From Dasyornis broadbenti (lineage: Eukaryota; Chordata; Aves; Passeriformes; Dasyornithidae), in contig VZRN01011464.1 in assembly GCA_013397935.1 (NCBI GenBank), positions 5,126,489-5,190,488 of the forward strand: a stretch of 64,000 bases of DNA, given 5' to 3'. Shown piece after piece: positions 38,501-50,649 of the stretch. Both the position numbers and the translations under genes were made by a program. Position 1 is the stretch's first letter. Each line of letters begins with the position of its first letter. The notes under the pieces were generated by a model. It ran no database searches and was not told the DNA's origin. It worked only from the letters and a program-made list of their open reading frames with translations.

Positions 38501-39383
38501 AACTGCGGCACAGGGGAAGCACACAAAAAATGAAACTCAGTTTGAAACTATCTTCAGAAAAACAACACCAGTTTCCTGAGTTGCTAAAACAACTGAAGCT
38601 AATGGACTTGTTGAGTTCACCCAAATTAATTCTGGTATGAATTTTATTTTGGTATTAAATAAAACCTCATGTGTCTGACAGAATAAAAATCTTTCCAGTT
38701 AGCTTAGTATAATTTTGAATCATTAACTGAGTTGTAATAAAGACTTCATGATAACACTCTTAACTGTTTCATTTTGGATTGTTTTAAAGTGAAAAAGAGC
38801 TACTATTTTGGTGGACTGGCAAGTGATGGGTGAGCACCAGATGTGGTTAGAAAGAGGATGACTGCTAAAGTAATAATGCCTGAAATTCCATTTAAAACTA
38901 TTTCAAGATCTAGCTGCCCAAAGGGGTGAAAAGATTCCTTTTGCAGTTATAAATTTCTCATTCTTTCTTCCCTGGAGTATCATAGAAGTGATGGAGAACA
39001 TAATATAGCAATTAGGTTCTGCAGCTAAATTCCTCAGCAGAAATGTGTATTGTAGCAGCCAAAAAATATGTTTTTCTACAGCTGTAAAAAATGTGGAGAA
39101 AACTACCAACAAAACCTTGCACTGACTGTGAATGATCCCTGTAATGATACAAGAAATACTGGAAGAAATGCATATAAACCTTGTTTACAACAAATATCCT
39201 TCAGTATTTTACCTCAGTTCAGAGGATTTTCAGCTGTGTTAGCCTGGAGAGCCACCACTCCAGGGTAGTGTATTGTAAAGCTTTTTGAAAATTATTGTCA
39301 GTTGTTTGTCATGTAATGCAGGTGGCAAGAGGAACTGCATTTAATTATGTAAATCAAATGTTGCAGTGTGTTTGGTGAGGAAG
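26591..39383. other. Long non-coding stretch, no recognised gene
   Basis: Nearly 13 kb without an exon or a young repeat that I can recognise. The longest open frames (170 codons at 27034-27546, 140 codons at 34296-34718, 137 codons at 36949-37362) have no family motif, signal or repeat structure, and look like chance openings. A possible second MIR relic is at 35292-35347. A short imperfect 'caggtgctcaggtgctcagc' repeat lies near 31407-31426. The sequence around 31385-31690 is somewhat GC-richer but I could not assign it. Confidence 0.5.
35292..35347 (+). mobile_element. Possible MIR relic
   Basis: GAAATGGGAAGCTGAGACAC, then GGGGATAACATTATTTCC and TCACAGGCACACA, line up with the MIR words 'gatggggaaactgaggcac', 'agaggttaagtgacttgcc' and 'aaggtcacaca'. 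The match is short and diverged, and chance similarity is possible. Confidence 0.35.
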
Positions 39384-40195
39384 TATCACAGAATCATAGA
39401 ATTGTTTATGTTGGAAAAGACCTTTCAAACCATTGAGGCCAACTCTTAACCAAGCACTAACAAGGCCACAGTTAAATCATGTAAGTTCTACGTCTTTTAA
39501 ATACCTCCAGGGATAGTGACTCCCACATACCAGTGCAGCCTATTCCAATGCTTGACAACCATTTTGGGGAAGAAATCTAAACCTCCTTTTGCACAACTTG
39601 AGGCCATTTCCTTGTGTTCTATTATTTATTGGGACAAGAGACCGACCCCTACCTGGCTATAATCTCCTTGCAGGGAGTTGTAGAGAGTGATAAGGTCCTC
39701 TCTGAGCCTCCTTTGCTCCAGGATAAAGACCCCCAGCTCCCTCAGCTGCTGCTCATCAGGCCTGTTCTTCAGACCCTTCCCCAGCTTTGTTGCCCTTCCC
39801 CGGACACACTCCAGCACCTCAATGTCTGTCTTGCAGTGAAAGGCCCAGAACTGAACAGTGAGATGTAGCCTCATCAGTTACTCATACAAAACAGGATGCC
39901 ATTGGCTTCCTTGGCCCCTGGGCACACACACTGGCTCATGTTCTGCTGCTGTCAACCAGCACCCCCAGGTTCTTTTCCCCTGGGCAGTTTTGCAACCACT
40001 CTGCCTCAGCCTGTGGCCCTGCCTGGGGTTGTTGTGACCCAAGGGCAGGAACCAGCTTGGCCTTGTTGACCCTCACACAATTGGCCTTGGCCCATCAATC
40101 CAACCTGTTCACATCTGTCTGCAGAGCCCTCCTGCCCAACTTGGTGTCATCTGCAAAATGGCTGAGGAAGTACTTGATCCCCTTGATGTGGTTTT
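39384..40195 (-). mobile_element. CR1 LINE, 5'-truncated, reverse strand
   Basis: Read on the plus strand it begins with the inverted CR1 3' end (ATCACAGAATCATAGAATTG, then TTGGAAAAGACCTTTCAAACC). It runs backwards through the 3' untranslated region and the C-terminal part of ORF2. It stops shortly beyond the inverted catalytic FADD codons (GTCATCTGCAAA at 40146-40157), where similarity fades into CCTTGATGTGGTTTTATCC. The element is therefore truncated just upstream of the reverse-transcriptase catalytic site. The tail (AAAAGACCTTTCAAACC) resembles the copy at 10.9-12.4 kb more than the one at 22.2-23.6 kb. Confidence 0.93.
39626..39874 (-). pseudogene. CR1 ORF2 C-terminal fragment
   Basis: An 82-codon reverse-strand frame encodes the typical CR1 ORF2 C-terminal region, with the words VQFWAFHCKTDIEVLE, VRGRATKLGKGL, LRELGVFILEQRRLREDL and ITLYNSLQGD. 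CR1 copies usually read 'QFWAPHYKKDIEVLERVQRRATKL' style here. The fragment lacks the upstream polymerase region in frame, so it is a dead piece of the CR1 copy at 39384-40195. The ATG at the start is incidental. Confidence 0.85.
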
Positions 40196-43100
40196 ATCCC
40201 TTTCCCCCTTCAAATCCAGTTGAGCAGCTCTATCTGACACAGGAACTACTTGAGAGCCTTGCCTAATTGTTGTGTCAATCTGACTTGTTTGTTGAGGCAG
40301 CCAACTTCATCCCACTAATGCATTCTGTATCTGTTTTCAATTGCCAATTTCCGAGCTGTATCTCATGGGAAAAAAGAAAAAGCTCTTTTTAAAACACAAA
40401 CCACATTCTGTGAGTTGATTAATTCAGATGAATGGCGTTATGGAAAGTTAAGAAAAAAATGAGCTCTGACTGACAAAACTTAATACGATTACAACTTCAG
40501 CATTTAACATACTTCATTTCTTGCTGATTTCTATTTCCTTTTGGAAAAGGGCAAGAAGGAAAAATGGAAAATACCAAAACCAAGTAAACCCTGATTTGCC
40601 CCAATGGATTATTTTGCTTTTATTTTGGACTTCATAGTTTTATAACAAATTTCTGGCTTTCCTTTCACTTGACCATTTCATTTCAAGATTACAGTGTAGC
40701 ATTTTACAAATATCAAGAAAGAATAGCCAAGATTCTGTGATGCAGTTAACCTGAAGTAAAGTGAGCAAGACATTGAAAGAATGAAGCCTTCATTTTGAAA
40801 TAGCTGGTTTGTGAATATTCTTGACACAAATTAGTTAAGATGTAGTAAAAGTGTCTCCAGGTGTCTGGCCTTCTAGTTAAAGTTGAAAGCATAACAAAGT
40901 AGAAATGTGATGACTCTTTCTTCTACTTCTGTTGCTGTAAAGTGCAGTGACTATCAAATGTGCTCCCTGCTGGTACAGGAATGGAGCATCCCTCTGACAT
41001 CGTGGTAGGAGTACTGGTAACTTTGTATTGATCCCAATAAAGAGGTTTGATCCCAATAAACTCTCCAGTAGTGTTTATTTAGGCTGTCACTAGACTTCAT
41101 CTTTTCATTCATAAAGACAATAGAAGTTACAAAATATTCACTTAAGTCATCCTCTCTGGAGGTCTCACAAAGCAGTATTTCCATTAACAAAAAAGACTTA
41201 AGTTAATACCACTACAGTTGTCATGTATTAAAATGCTGTAAAAGCTTTTTTTTTAATAGTAATATACTGTATTTTTTCTCTCTAAATGAAGTTCTGCTCT
41301 TAAGCCAATTTTCAGAAGGAAGACACTAATTTTCCTTGCTTTTTGACCCAACTGACTTGTATAATTTTGTTCTTAGAAATGGTTCCTTCACAAAACAATC
41401 AGTGAACCCCAAGAGTCTTGAGTCTATCAGCTAAATTGGTGGTGTGGGACCAGGAAAGGGTGCTGCAGAGAAGAAAAATGAAAAGAAGACAACATCTGAA
41501 AGATGCATATTTCAGTCCAGTAGTTCATTTTTATTAGCATTGTATTTTAATATGTACTTGACTAGCCAGGCATTTATTTTCTCACAACAAGCTCACTTGA
41601 GGACTAAAATGGATGACAGATTAGAGTTGATCTTCAAAGGATCTGGCGCAATATTAACATATGAATTGAAATCTAATCCATATTTTAGATTACTGAAGGA
41701 AACAAGTTAAGTGCTTGAATGATAATGAGCTCAAAATATACATTGATGTGGCCCAAGAAGAACCTGGAAATGGATAGCAAATATCTAGTTATAAAAGATG
41801 GTTGAAAAACAAAAAGTGATATTTTAATTCCCAAAAGCATGAAATGCATGTATTAAAATTTCTGTCTATTCCTAGGGAGTCAGTCAGGACAAGTCCAAAC
41901 TAAAATCCCGATTCTTCTTATTCTACTTTAAACATAGGGAGAACATCATGAGAGCAAAATTTTACTGATTTGGGATGGCAAAGATCTTACAAGGCAAACC
42001 TGGAGAATTTGATCATTAAAACCAAGCATATATAACTCAGGTCTAAACTTTGAAGCCTCATCTTCAACTCATTCAGCTTAAATCTGATCTGAACATAATC
42101 ACTGCCCATCTATCTATAATAGATACAATGAAAACAGACAGGAAACCTCTCTCTTACATAAACTCTCTGTACAATTCACTAGTGACCCATTACCACTGCA
42201 ACTGAAATCTCTAATAAGATTAAAGTCAACATCACTGTCACTGAGAAAATGTCGTCTAAAGCCTGAATATGGCTGATAAGCACTCTGACCTGCCCACTGA
42301 CATGTTGCCAGTTCCTACAACAGCTGAACAAATTCCTGGGAAAATAGACTGGCGCTACCACAAAACCTGCATTGGAAGTATTAAGATTCTGACTTTTTTT
42401 CCTGCTCCACGTGATTAAAAAATTTAATGGATTTAGGGCAATTCAGAAAAGGAAAGGTTATAACTTCCTTTTTAAATCATTTTCTGGGGAAAAAATTATT
42501 GTAGAAAATTTATGAAGCATTGTCTCTTGATTGTCAGATTCTGCTTTTATCCAAGCCCAGTTAAGGTCTAGTTGCCTAGCTAAAAAATGCTCCAGAATGA
42601 TTCATAAGCCATTTTTCTTCAGAGGAATAATGAAATAATTCTTTGTCTGCTACCCAGCTCTTCATTACAGAAAAAATAAATTAGCAATTGGGCAATGACT
42701 GGAAAATATTAGATTTTGAGTTTTTTAGTATTTATTTTTTCAAAACATACTTGTTTAATCAAGAGCAAAACTAAGGTCTAAAGTATCAATTTATACTGTG
42801 AAAAAGAAAATAACTGATAATTCTTTTAGTGTGACTGAAATTAGGGACTACTTTTTCTTAGTTATTTTATTTGCGAGTCAGTTACAATCTTACAAGAGTC
42901 AGGGAAGATAGTCTGATTTTTAAATAGCAAAGACTGGAGAAAAACCTGGCCCCAGAGGACCAGGTTTATATCAACATTTCTAGGCTACAAAGAAACTTCC
43001 ACTGTGTCACAGGTAGCATCTCCCTTAGCTCTCTAGCTAATCCTACTACTGAGCTATTAATCCCTACACAAAGATGAAGTGGTAATACACTCTCAAATTT

Positions 43101-43896
43101 CCTTTTTCACATTTAAATAAAACGATGCATTTGCTAGAAGAACCAGGCTGAAAAGTTTATCCCTGAACCCATAGGAGAAAGAAACTGATGGAAGGATTTT
43201 AAATAGCATTTGAGGATTTATCCTGGCCATAGGCAGAAATATTGACCTTACAAAGAATAACCCCATACAAGCTGCTGATAAAAAAACCCAACCCCGTCCA
43301 GAGTCCAGGGGTCAGCACTCTGTTTAGCTGCAAGGCTCTCTTGTGCAATAAGCCTGGAATAGCAGTGAAGGATGAAACTCTCCATGGGGGGGACTTAGCA
43401 GCATTACACTGAGGGGAATATCTGCTTAGAAAGGTATGGCAGTTTAAGCAAGGACAAATATCAAAAGAAAGGAAACAACCTAAAGATATAATTGGAAGAA
43501 ATGAGGGGCACTCAGCCCTGGTACTTGACTGCCCCGAACAGCCAGTGCCTGTGCTGGGGCTGAGCCTCAGCTGGAAGGAAGCTCAGGACAAAGCTGAGGC
43601 CTGGGTCAAAGCACAAATGCACATACATAATTTTAAGCATATTGACAGCCTATTAAGGAAAAAAGTAAAACCCTTGTAGGCTTGAATTAGTGGCACTGCA
43701 TTTATATTGAAGTTACTCATGTACTTGAATGGCTCCCCTGTATTGAGGTCTGAACCTGACCAGTCATAAGGAAGGGAAATTTGTTAAAATCCCTTAGCAG
43801 TTTTGTGATCCGCAAGAACAAACCCTAATAAGCTCCGGGAAGATCACAGTAGACAGGTACCCTTCTCAGAAAGTTACCAACACATTTATTCCCCTT
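40196..43896. other. Non-coding stretch, no recognised gene
   Basis: No exon-like frame with a known motif. One short direct duplication near 41029-41060 is listed separately. I see nothing else. Confidence 0.5.
41029..41060. repeat. 13-bp direct repeat at a 19-bp period
   Basis: TGATCCCAATAAA occurs exactly at 41029-41041 and 41048-41060, separated by GAGGTT. It is a short local duplication. Confidence 0.9.
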
Positions 43897-44010
43897 CACA
43901 GAGCCCCAGAATGGCTGAACTTTGAAGGGACCTCTTGAGGTCACCTGGCCCGGCAATCCAACTCAAGCAGGGCCATCTTATGGAAAGCCAAATCACACTA
44001 AAACCTGATC
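43897..44010 (-). mobile_element. CR1 LINE 3'-end fragment, reverse strand
   Basis: On the plus strand it reads CACAGAGCCCCAGAATGGCT, GAACTTTGAAGGGACCTC, TTGAGGTCACCTGGCCC, then CAACTCAAGCAGGGCCATC. That is the inverted 3' end of a CR1 element of the 'ggttggaagggacctctggaggtc' type. Only non-coding tail is left. The inner boundary is uncertain; similarity may fade anywhere between 43980 and 44060. Confidence 0.85.
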
Positions 44011-44514
44011 AGGAAGGTCTGTCAATGTCTGTTCCCACAGGTCGCAGCAGAAAGGCATTTATGGGGTCTAGCATGGAAAGCTGCTTTATGGCTGTTTTCA
44101 TTTTTCTGAACATGGAAAAATTTTGCTGATACAACATTTTCCAGGAACACTAATTTCAATTAAAAGAATAAAATCAGCAGCAAATAGCTAAGGCCAGTAT
44201 TTATTTCCTAAATTTGTGTTGTCTCTAATAAGAAGAATCATCCCTTATTTTTCTGTAAGTTTTCCTAAACATTTTATAAAGCAATCTGGGAATACTCATA
44301 AGAATCTATCAGGCTCATGCCCTTGTGCATGTTATTGCTAATATATTTTCCATCTTGTAAGTGTTCAGAAATGTCAGTTTTCAATACAATCTTCTCACTG
44401 GAAATTGAAATTCAGTTATGGCACTACATTCCTAAGTCTAAAAGTGAACCAAACAATTTTCATGGCATTGTCTTTCTGCTCAGTCAGTCTTACAATTTTG
44501 GATTTTAGCATAAG

Positions 44515-44530
44515 AAAAAAAAAAAAAAAA
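44515..44530 (+). repeat. Poly-A tract (16 A)
   Basis: A simple run of A after CATAAG. No retrocopy body is recognised upstream. Confidence 0.9.
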
Positions 44531-45978
44531 GATATGTGAATAAGAGACCTTTGCCTGCTGTTCATCTTCTACATTTTCTGAAATATTTAACTTCAAAATT
44601 GCTTTTGTTCCCTTCCCCTAGTACAACATTGTTTGAGATTCAGTCATCTGAATACCTGGTAGGTCCATATTTTCTATTTGACATTTTTCTCTATGAATAC
44701 TGGATAGGATTTTCTTATTATAATGGTTTGAACTTTAGAAAAACAGTGATATATAAACAAATTTTCTGATTATTTTCCAATTTCCAGCAGCATGAGACTT
44801 GAAATGTAAATGAATGGCTCTACCAATTGAAAGGAGAATATTTACTACTGTACATCTTAGAACAGACTTGAGGGAATTTGCCTGCAGGAATTAAAAAGAG
44901 ACAGTTCACAGATACTAAAGCAGAACAAATGAGAGATACAAGAAAGACAAGGTTTAGGGAGATAAGAATAACAATCCTGCTAACACTAGGTAATTTGCAT
45001 TTAAATATCAGAAGCTAGAGTGAGCAAATAAGAAAAAAATTCTCACTCTTTCCCCCCCCAAGATTAGTGTCAACCAGTGTAAAAATAAACAATGAGATAT
45101 ATTCTTAACATTGTACATAGACAGGAGAAAATACAGCAATGCAAGTATTTGAAAACTCCCTTAGCTGCTATTGGATCATGCACTTTGAAATACAGGTTGT
45201 AAATGCTGCTCTGGTATAAAAAAGCCCTGTTTATCTGAACTTAGATCATAGCCCTTATTCCAAGGAAATTGTAAAGTGAAATAATGGGTTAATGAACACA
45301 CATGGAAAAACAAAATAACCTTCCCCCAAAATTCCCCAAATCCAAGACAGCTTGTGAGTAGAAGCTTGAATCATACCATGTGCTGAAAAACTCTATACAC
45401 ATGAAAAATTAGAAAAATTTGCAGTGTGTCTTGTTAGACCTATATTAAAGCTCCTAAAATTACTAGTTCAGGTATGTACACACAACTTTTTGAATGTCAT
45501 CTTACTCCTCTGGGAATGGGATTTCCCATCCTGCTGACATGCTAACTTACACTATTTATCCTTCCATTCTTACATTTTCCATCCTTTCATCCATATACAA
45601 AACACAGCTTTCAGGCTCTGCACTAAAATCAATCGGGTCATGAGTTTCCTCAGGTCATTTGCTCCTTAAGCACAAATTATGAGTAGGATCATTTTGCTGC
45701 TCTCTTAGAGCCTGATGCTTAATATGGTAACACAGTTTATCTGTGGAAGTATCTATTTACCATGCTTAATCAATCAAATAAAGATATGCTAATCACTTTG
45801 CTTCTCACAGTGCAGTTGGGCTGATCTCTTTGATCTCATGACAGTAACTAGGCAAGCAGCTGCTTTAGGGCTGTTTTGACTTAAAACGAGATTTCATTTT
45901 GCCTTCTAATTCTAACCTTGAGTAAGAGTTAAACTCAATGCATAACAAAGTCTTTTACTGGACATCTTATAATTGCAG

Positions 45979-45981
<3 letters not shown>

Positions 45982-46012
<31 letters not shown>
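45982..46012 (+). repeat. Poly-T tract (31 T)
   Basis: An uninterrupted run of T after GCAGAGA. If it were an inverted poly-A tail, a reverse-strand retrocopy would lie to its right, but no such body is recognisable there. Confidence 0.95.
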
Positions 46013-46015
<3 letters not shown>

Positions 46016-47829
46016 ATACATTAGATGGTTTTGTGAATATATATTCCACCTATGAGACTGGAAATTATCCTGATTTAGTTTCTGGATTTCCTTATGATCT
46101 ACTGAGTGACTACATGAGTCATTCAGGCCCTAAACTGCATTTCTTGTTGCTGATTTGAATGTTTTGCCACACAGAAAATCGTATTGAGTTTGAAAGAGCT
46201 GGGCCATAATTAACTGCTACCAAGACCACATATGCAGATAATTCAGATGACTGAAATATAAATAATAGTATCTAACTTAGGCCAACTTCAACATTTCTGA
46301 CTATCTGCAAAGCAAATGCAATAATGGATCATGTATTAAAATTTGATTTTGTTTAGTGCATTCCTTGAAGCCACTATTTTGTTTTAATTGAAAAAGTGAG
46401 AGATGCTCACATCAGAAATTTCTATCTTCTCTAATTCCATATATTCTCATGAATGTTCTTCATAGGAAATTTCCAGCAACTCAGTTGATCCTCAAATGAA
46501 GCTGAGATGGGTTCCCAGCTCATTGGTGTAAGAGGGAAATCTAATTCTCTCCATGGCTGCACCTAAATTTGGATGAAGAGTCATGGTCAGAGAATATGAA
46601 TCTCTAAGAGTAACCCTTACAGTTGAGGTAAGCAGCCAGCTGTTCTCTCAATGTTGTGTTGATTACAGATGGAAAGTTTTCCTGGCATAGTTTAGAACAA
46701 TGGACATTTTAAAGGATACAATGGAATATGGACCCTGGATGACTGCACCTTTCCCTGTTTATTCTCACCTCTAACAAAGATTTCGCTCTTTCTTAGACAT
46801 TGTTTATTTGATTAATAGAGAGACGGGGGATCCAGGCAGAAAATTTAAGTATGTGTGGTATTAGGTGCATCTTTTTAGTTGTGAAGAACATCAGGATTTA
46901 TTGGTGCTCTAGGAGAATATTGACCCTGGCATCTCCTCAGTTAATATTTAACTCTTGGGTCAATAGATCTGGATAGTCACTTATTCAGAAGTCACTATCA
47001 ACTTAATTGTTATTGGCAGTACATATTGTAAAAACCTTTGGAGGCTGATAATTGAGTATTTGTTAGTAGATGCTATGAAGAATATCATATTAAAAACCTG
47101 ATATAATGATGAGAAAAATTATCTTGTGGTCATAAAATTTTTGTATGTAGTACCATGGGTTGTGTTTGAATAGAAAAATGCTAAAAAACCAACATCAGTT
47201 GTTAGTATGTGTTTGGTTCTTTCATTGCTTCTCTATGTTTAGACCAGTAGTACCAGCATTTTTTTCAGTGAATAATAATAACCCAAATTTCTGATTCTCA
47301 TTAAAAATGATTACATGGTAATTAAATGAGCACATAGTCAATATTTCAAGGGAGGACAAGCACTTCTTTGTCTGTGTGCCTGGAAATCTGTTAAGCATAA
47401 TCAAATTCTGAAACTTTTTGTTTTTAATCTTTGCGCAGTTATCACGCATGAAGCACACTGAAGGCATTGATCCCCATCTGTAGATAACACAGTAAGGCAT
47501 CTGATAATAGTATCCACTTCTCCTTCTGGTGTAGCTTGATGCCATAGTCCCAGCCACAGGGAAAGGAGTAGGATCTGAGCTGTCAGCTCTCGCTATTCCC
47601 AGTGCCAGGAACTGTGATCTCCTGCCTGATGAAGCAGATTTCAGCTGTGCTGGCTTTATATGAGAGCTCCGTAGTGTGTCACCTGCCTGTTGCCCAAGCA
47701 GCTCCCTTCAACAGTGCAGGAGCAGTGGACGGTGGTACAGAGATAATTCTTCATACCCAATATCTTATTTTCTCCCTCAAACCTGGTATTGCATTTTGTT
47801 CCTCTTCTTTGCACTGAGGCTGTTCAGGG

Positions 47830-48500
47830 TAGCAACACAGACACCTTCATGATTATAAGGCCCCGGAACTTTCTTCCAGAGTCCCTTAGAGGGGCTCATG
47901 GGCTTTTTTAATGTACTCTGAGTTGGACGCAATCAGGAAACACCAACAAGATATTCTCAAGAAGGCAAAACAACAAAAATTCACTGGCAAACTTTAAAAA
48001 ATCAGGGAACTTAGGCAAAAGTTTAAAGCAACATTCAATCAATATAAAGCATTCCACAAAGCATCAGCTTAGCAGTGTGGAAGCCCACTCAACCTAGCAA
48101 ACTCCAACCCATCCAACTCGGAGTTCCTCAAATTTCGAGAGGAAGGAATTAGAGGGAAAAGATAAGAGATACAGAAAAGAATAAATATAGCTATGCCACC
48201 TGCTTCCAGTGGTGCTCTAGCTTGTATAAAAGCCATGATAAAGTAGGGTCAAGACACACAGTGGTGTTGCATTCTGGTTTAAGTCCAGTTTGACTTTCCT
48301 GGGCCTTCCTGCCATGTGAGACTTCTGGTTTGGTGGCCACTCAGGAGCTGGAAAAAAGACTCCAGAGGTGGGGTGTGGAGGATTGCTCTGGTCTGCCAGG
48401 GATGTGGCACAGGTGGGATACAGGTGGGCTGTGTTAAGTGAAGCACTGCCTTGCAGGGTCAGACTTGACTTGCCCCTTTCCCCAAACATGCACCTCAAGT
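47830..48500. repeat. Unassigned LTR-like or repeat-like segment
   Basis: A core-promoter-like TATAAAAG lies at 48223-48230. The 350 bases before it are A/C-rich and unlike their surroundings, and an AATAAA lies downstream at about 48549. This order (U3-like, TATA, poly-A signal) is that of an LTR, but I find no clear TG...CA ends, no target duplication and no known family. It could equally be unique sequence with chance motifs. Confidence 0.2.
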
Positions 48501-49149
48501 GTTTTGAGCCAGCAATCCTTCCAGTCTCTCACAATGACTAATGACTTGAATAAAAGCATGTATTTAGTATTTTCCAATTTTGGCTCATCAATAGGATTTC
48601 ATTTTAAGTTCTGCTTCTTGGAAATGTCTTTCAGTTAGATTATTTTTTTAACATGCTGTAAAGACAGGCATGCCCAATGTGAGATTGCTGGAGGTTTGGA
48701 TACATTACTGTGACCTTCAAGAGCCCAGTAAGGTCTGCTTGGTTCTTCTGAAGAGCCCCTCTGTAGCAGTGAGAGAGTGATCTTTTTGGGAGGAACAGGA
48801 ACATCATTTGTCTTACACAGAAACAGAGAAAGATGGCAACAAGTGCTTCTGTTTTCATTTGGGCGCTCACATGTGTCTTGTGGTTTGATAGTCTTTCTCT
48901 TCTTGTGTAGTCCTATGATGGATAGGAAATAAAAATGAAGAAGAAAGAACTTTTCTGGGTCTAGAATCACTCCCTTCTGATGGTCAGATACATGATCTAT
49001 TATCATACATTAGTATCTCCTACGCAGTAGAATAAATATCAATCCTGGCATGGCTTTTGCACCAGCTTCATGATTAAATAGCACTCAGGATGAGGATGCA
49101 AACAAACAGGTGGCAACAGGCTGATTCAAGAAAAACAAAGATTTTGTTT

Positions 49150-49175
49150 TATATATATATATACATATATATATA
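49150..49175. repeat. TA dinucleotide repeat
   Basis: An imperfect (TA)n run of about 26 bases with one C interruption (ATACATAT). Confidence 0.9.
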
Positions 49176-49936
49176 AGCTAATGTATATATTAAGGCCCAT
49201 CAATGTTGTCATTATAAATAGAAATCAATTAGTGTTCTAAGATGCCTTCTGACACTTTATTAATTAGTATGATAGACTACATCATCCACATGAATAATTA
49301 TTTAAATACATGGGTACGCATGTATTTTGAAAAGTTACTTTTGAGAATGTATAACATTTCTGAATTCAAACTGTGTTGTTGCCAAACCAATGATACTGGC
49401 CAAGTCAAGCTCTGACAGCATTGGAACCTTAATGATGTGGTTAATGCTGAAGTGATGTAAATGTAAGGTCCAAGAAATAAAATAATGTATTTCAAGGATC
49501 AAGCCAAAATGCACACTAATTAAAGTTCGCAAATGAAAATGCACATAACACATCTGTGGAGATAAAGGAGCATGACTGAGAGACAAGTTTTCCTTCAGTT
49601 CTTTGTTTTAAAGTCTCTGTTGGGTTTTTTTTTTATTTCTGTCCAGACAATAGGGCTTGGAGTATAAGGGAGATAGCCTTTATTTTATATTTTTTTCCTT
49701 TAAGTCTCAGTTTTAAAGAAATTTGATGTCCTTAAAGCTTGCCTAAATTTAGATTAAGGATCTGTGTTGGTTTTGCGTGGTCTGGTTTTTGGTAGCAGGG
49801 GGCCACAGAGGTGGCTTCTATGAGAAGCTGCTGGAAGCTTCCACCATGTCCAGCAGAGCCAATCCCTGATGGCTCTGAAGATGGACATGCTGCTGGCCAA
49901 GGCTGACCAATTAGACATGTTGGTTACAATTCAGTG

Positions 49937-49950
49937 ATAAAATATTTAAG
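49937..49950 (+). promoter_or_regulatory. TATA-like box of the LTR promoter
   Basis: ATAAAATATTTAAG sits about 175 bases inside the LTR, just before the GC-rich transcribed body. Transcription would start some 25-30 bases downstream. Whether the promoter is still active cannot be told from sequence. Confidence 0.5.
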
Positions 49951-50560
49951 AAGAAAATCAAAACAAAGTGGAGCACAGTTTTCTCCAGCCAGAGGAGGTG
50001 GAGGTGAGAAAATTTGAGGGAAACAACATGCAGACACCAACGTCAGCGGAGAAGGAGGGGGAGGAAGTGCTCCCAGCACTGGAACTGTGATTCCTCTGCA
50101 GGCTGTGGGGAAGACCATGGTGGAGCAGCTGTGCCCCTGCAGCCCATGGGGTCCACAGAGATGCAGAGATCCACTCACAGCCCGAGGGGAGGTGTCCACG
50201 CCAGAGCGGGTGGATGCCTGGAGGAGGCTGTGACCCAGTGGGAGACCCGATGGAAAGAGAGGCCTTGCTCCCAAGATGGAACAGCCTGACCTTGGAGGAC
50301 TGCACCCCATGGACGAGTGGCCCATGGTGCAGCAGTTTTGGGAGGACTGTCTGCCCGTGGAAGGAGCTCATGTTGCAGCAAGTGTGTGTGTGCTGCTGCT
50401 CTGAGATGGACCCACGATGCAGGAGTTCAGGGAGAACTGTATCCATGGGATGGACCCCATGGCGCAGCAGGGGAAGGACTCCTCTCCCTAAGCAGTGGAA
50501 GAAAGGCCTTGGTGATGAACTGACCCAAACCCCCACACCTTGCCCCCCTTCACTGTCGGT

Positions 50561-50583
50561 GGGAAGGAGGGGGGGTTGGGGGG
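50561..50583 (+). other. Potential G-quadruplex in the LTR
   Basis: G runs of 3, 7 and 6 separated by AAGGA and TT allow four GGG tracts with loops of 1-5 bases, which fits the canonical quadruplex rule. It lies in sense orientation about 60 bases upstream of the LTR poly-A signal. Confidence 0.5.
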
Positions 50584-50643
50584 AAGAACGGTGTCTTTAA
50601 GGGCTTATTTTACTTCTCATTATCTTTCTCTGACTCTGTTAGT

Positions 50644-50649
50644 AATAAA
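50644..50649 (+). terminator. LTR polyadenylation signal AATAAA
   Basis: A canonical AATAAA within AGTAATAAAATCAC, followed by a GT/T-rich region (GCCTGTTTTGCCCTTG), which is the expected arrangement at the R/U5 boundary of an LTR. Confidence 0.6.

Larger units (their letters stand above)
44011..49762. other. Non-coding stretch, no recognised gene
   Basis: No coding exon is recognised. Poly-A (44515-44530), poly-T (45982-46012) and TA (49150-49175) tracts are listed separately. A patch at about 45755-45860 with closely spaced ATCAATCA, ATGCTAAT and GGGCTGATC words resembles a regulatory element. The sequence at 47830-48500 has the mixed character of an old LTR-like repeat, with a TATAAAAG box at 48223-48230, but I cannot assign it. 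Confidence 0.5.

Noticed and set aside
45982..46012. Inverted poly-A tail of a processed retrocopy
   Set aside because: No gene-like sequence to the right of the T run, and birds lack active L1. A mononucleotide repeat is simpler.
49958..50536. 192-codon reverse-strand open frame
   Set aside because: It lies within the LTR, antisense to its expected transcript, in GC-rich sequence. No protein motif is recognised.
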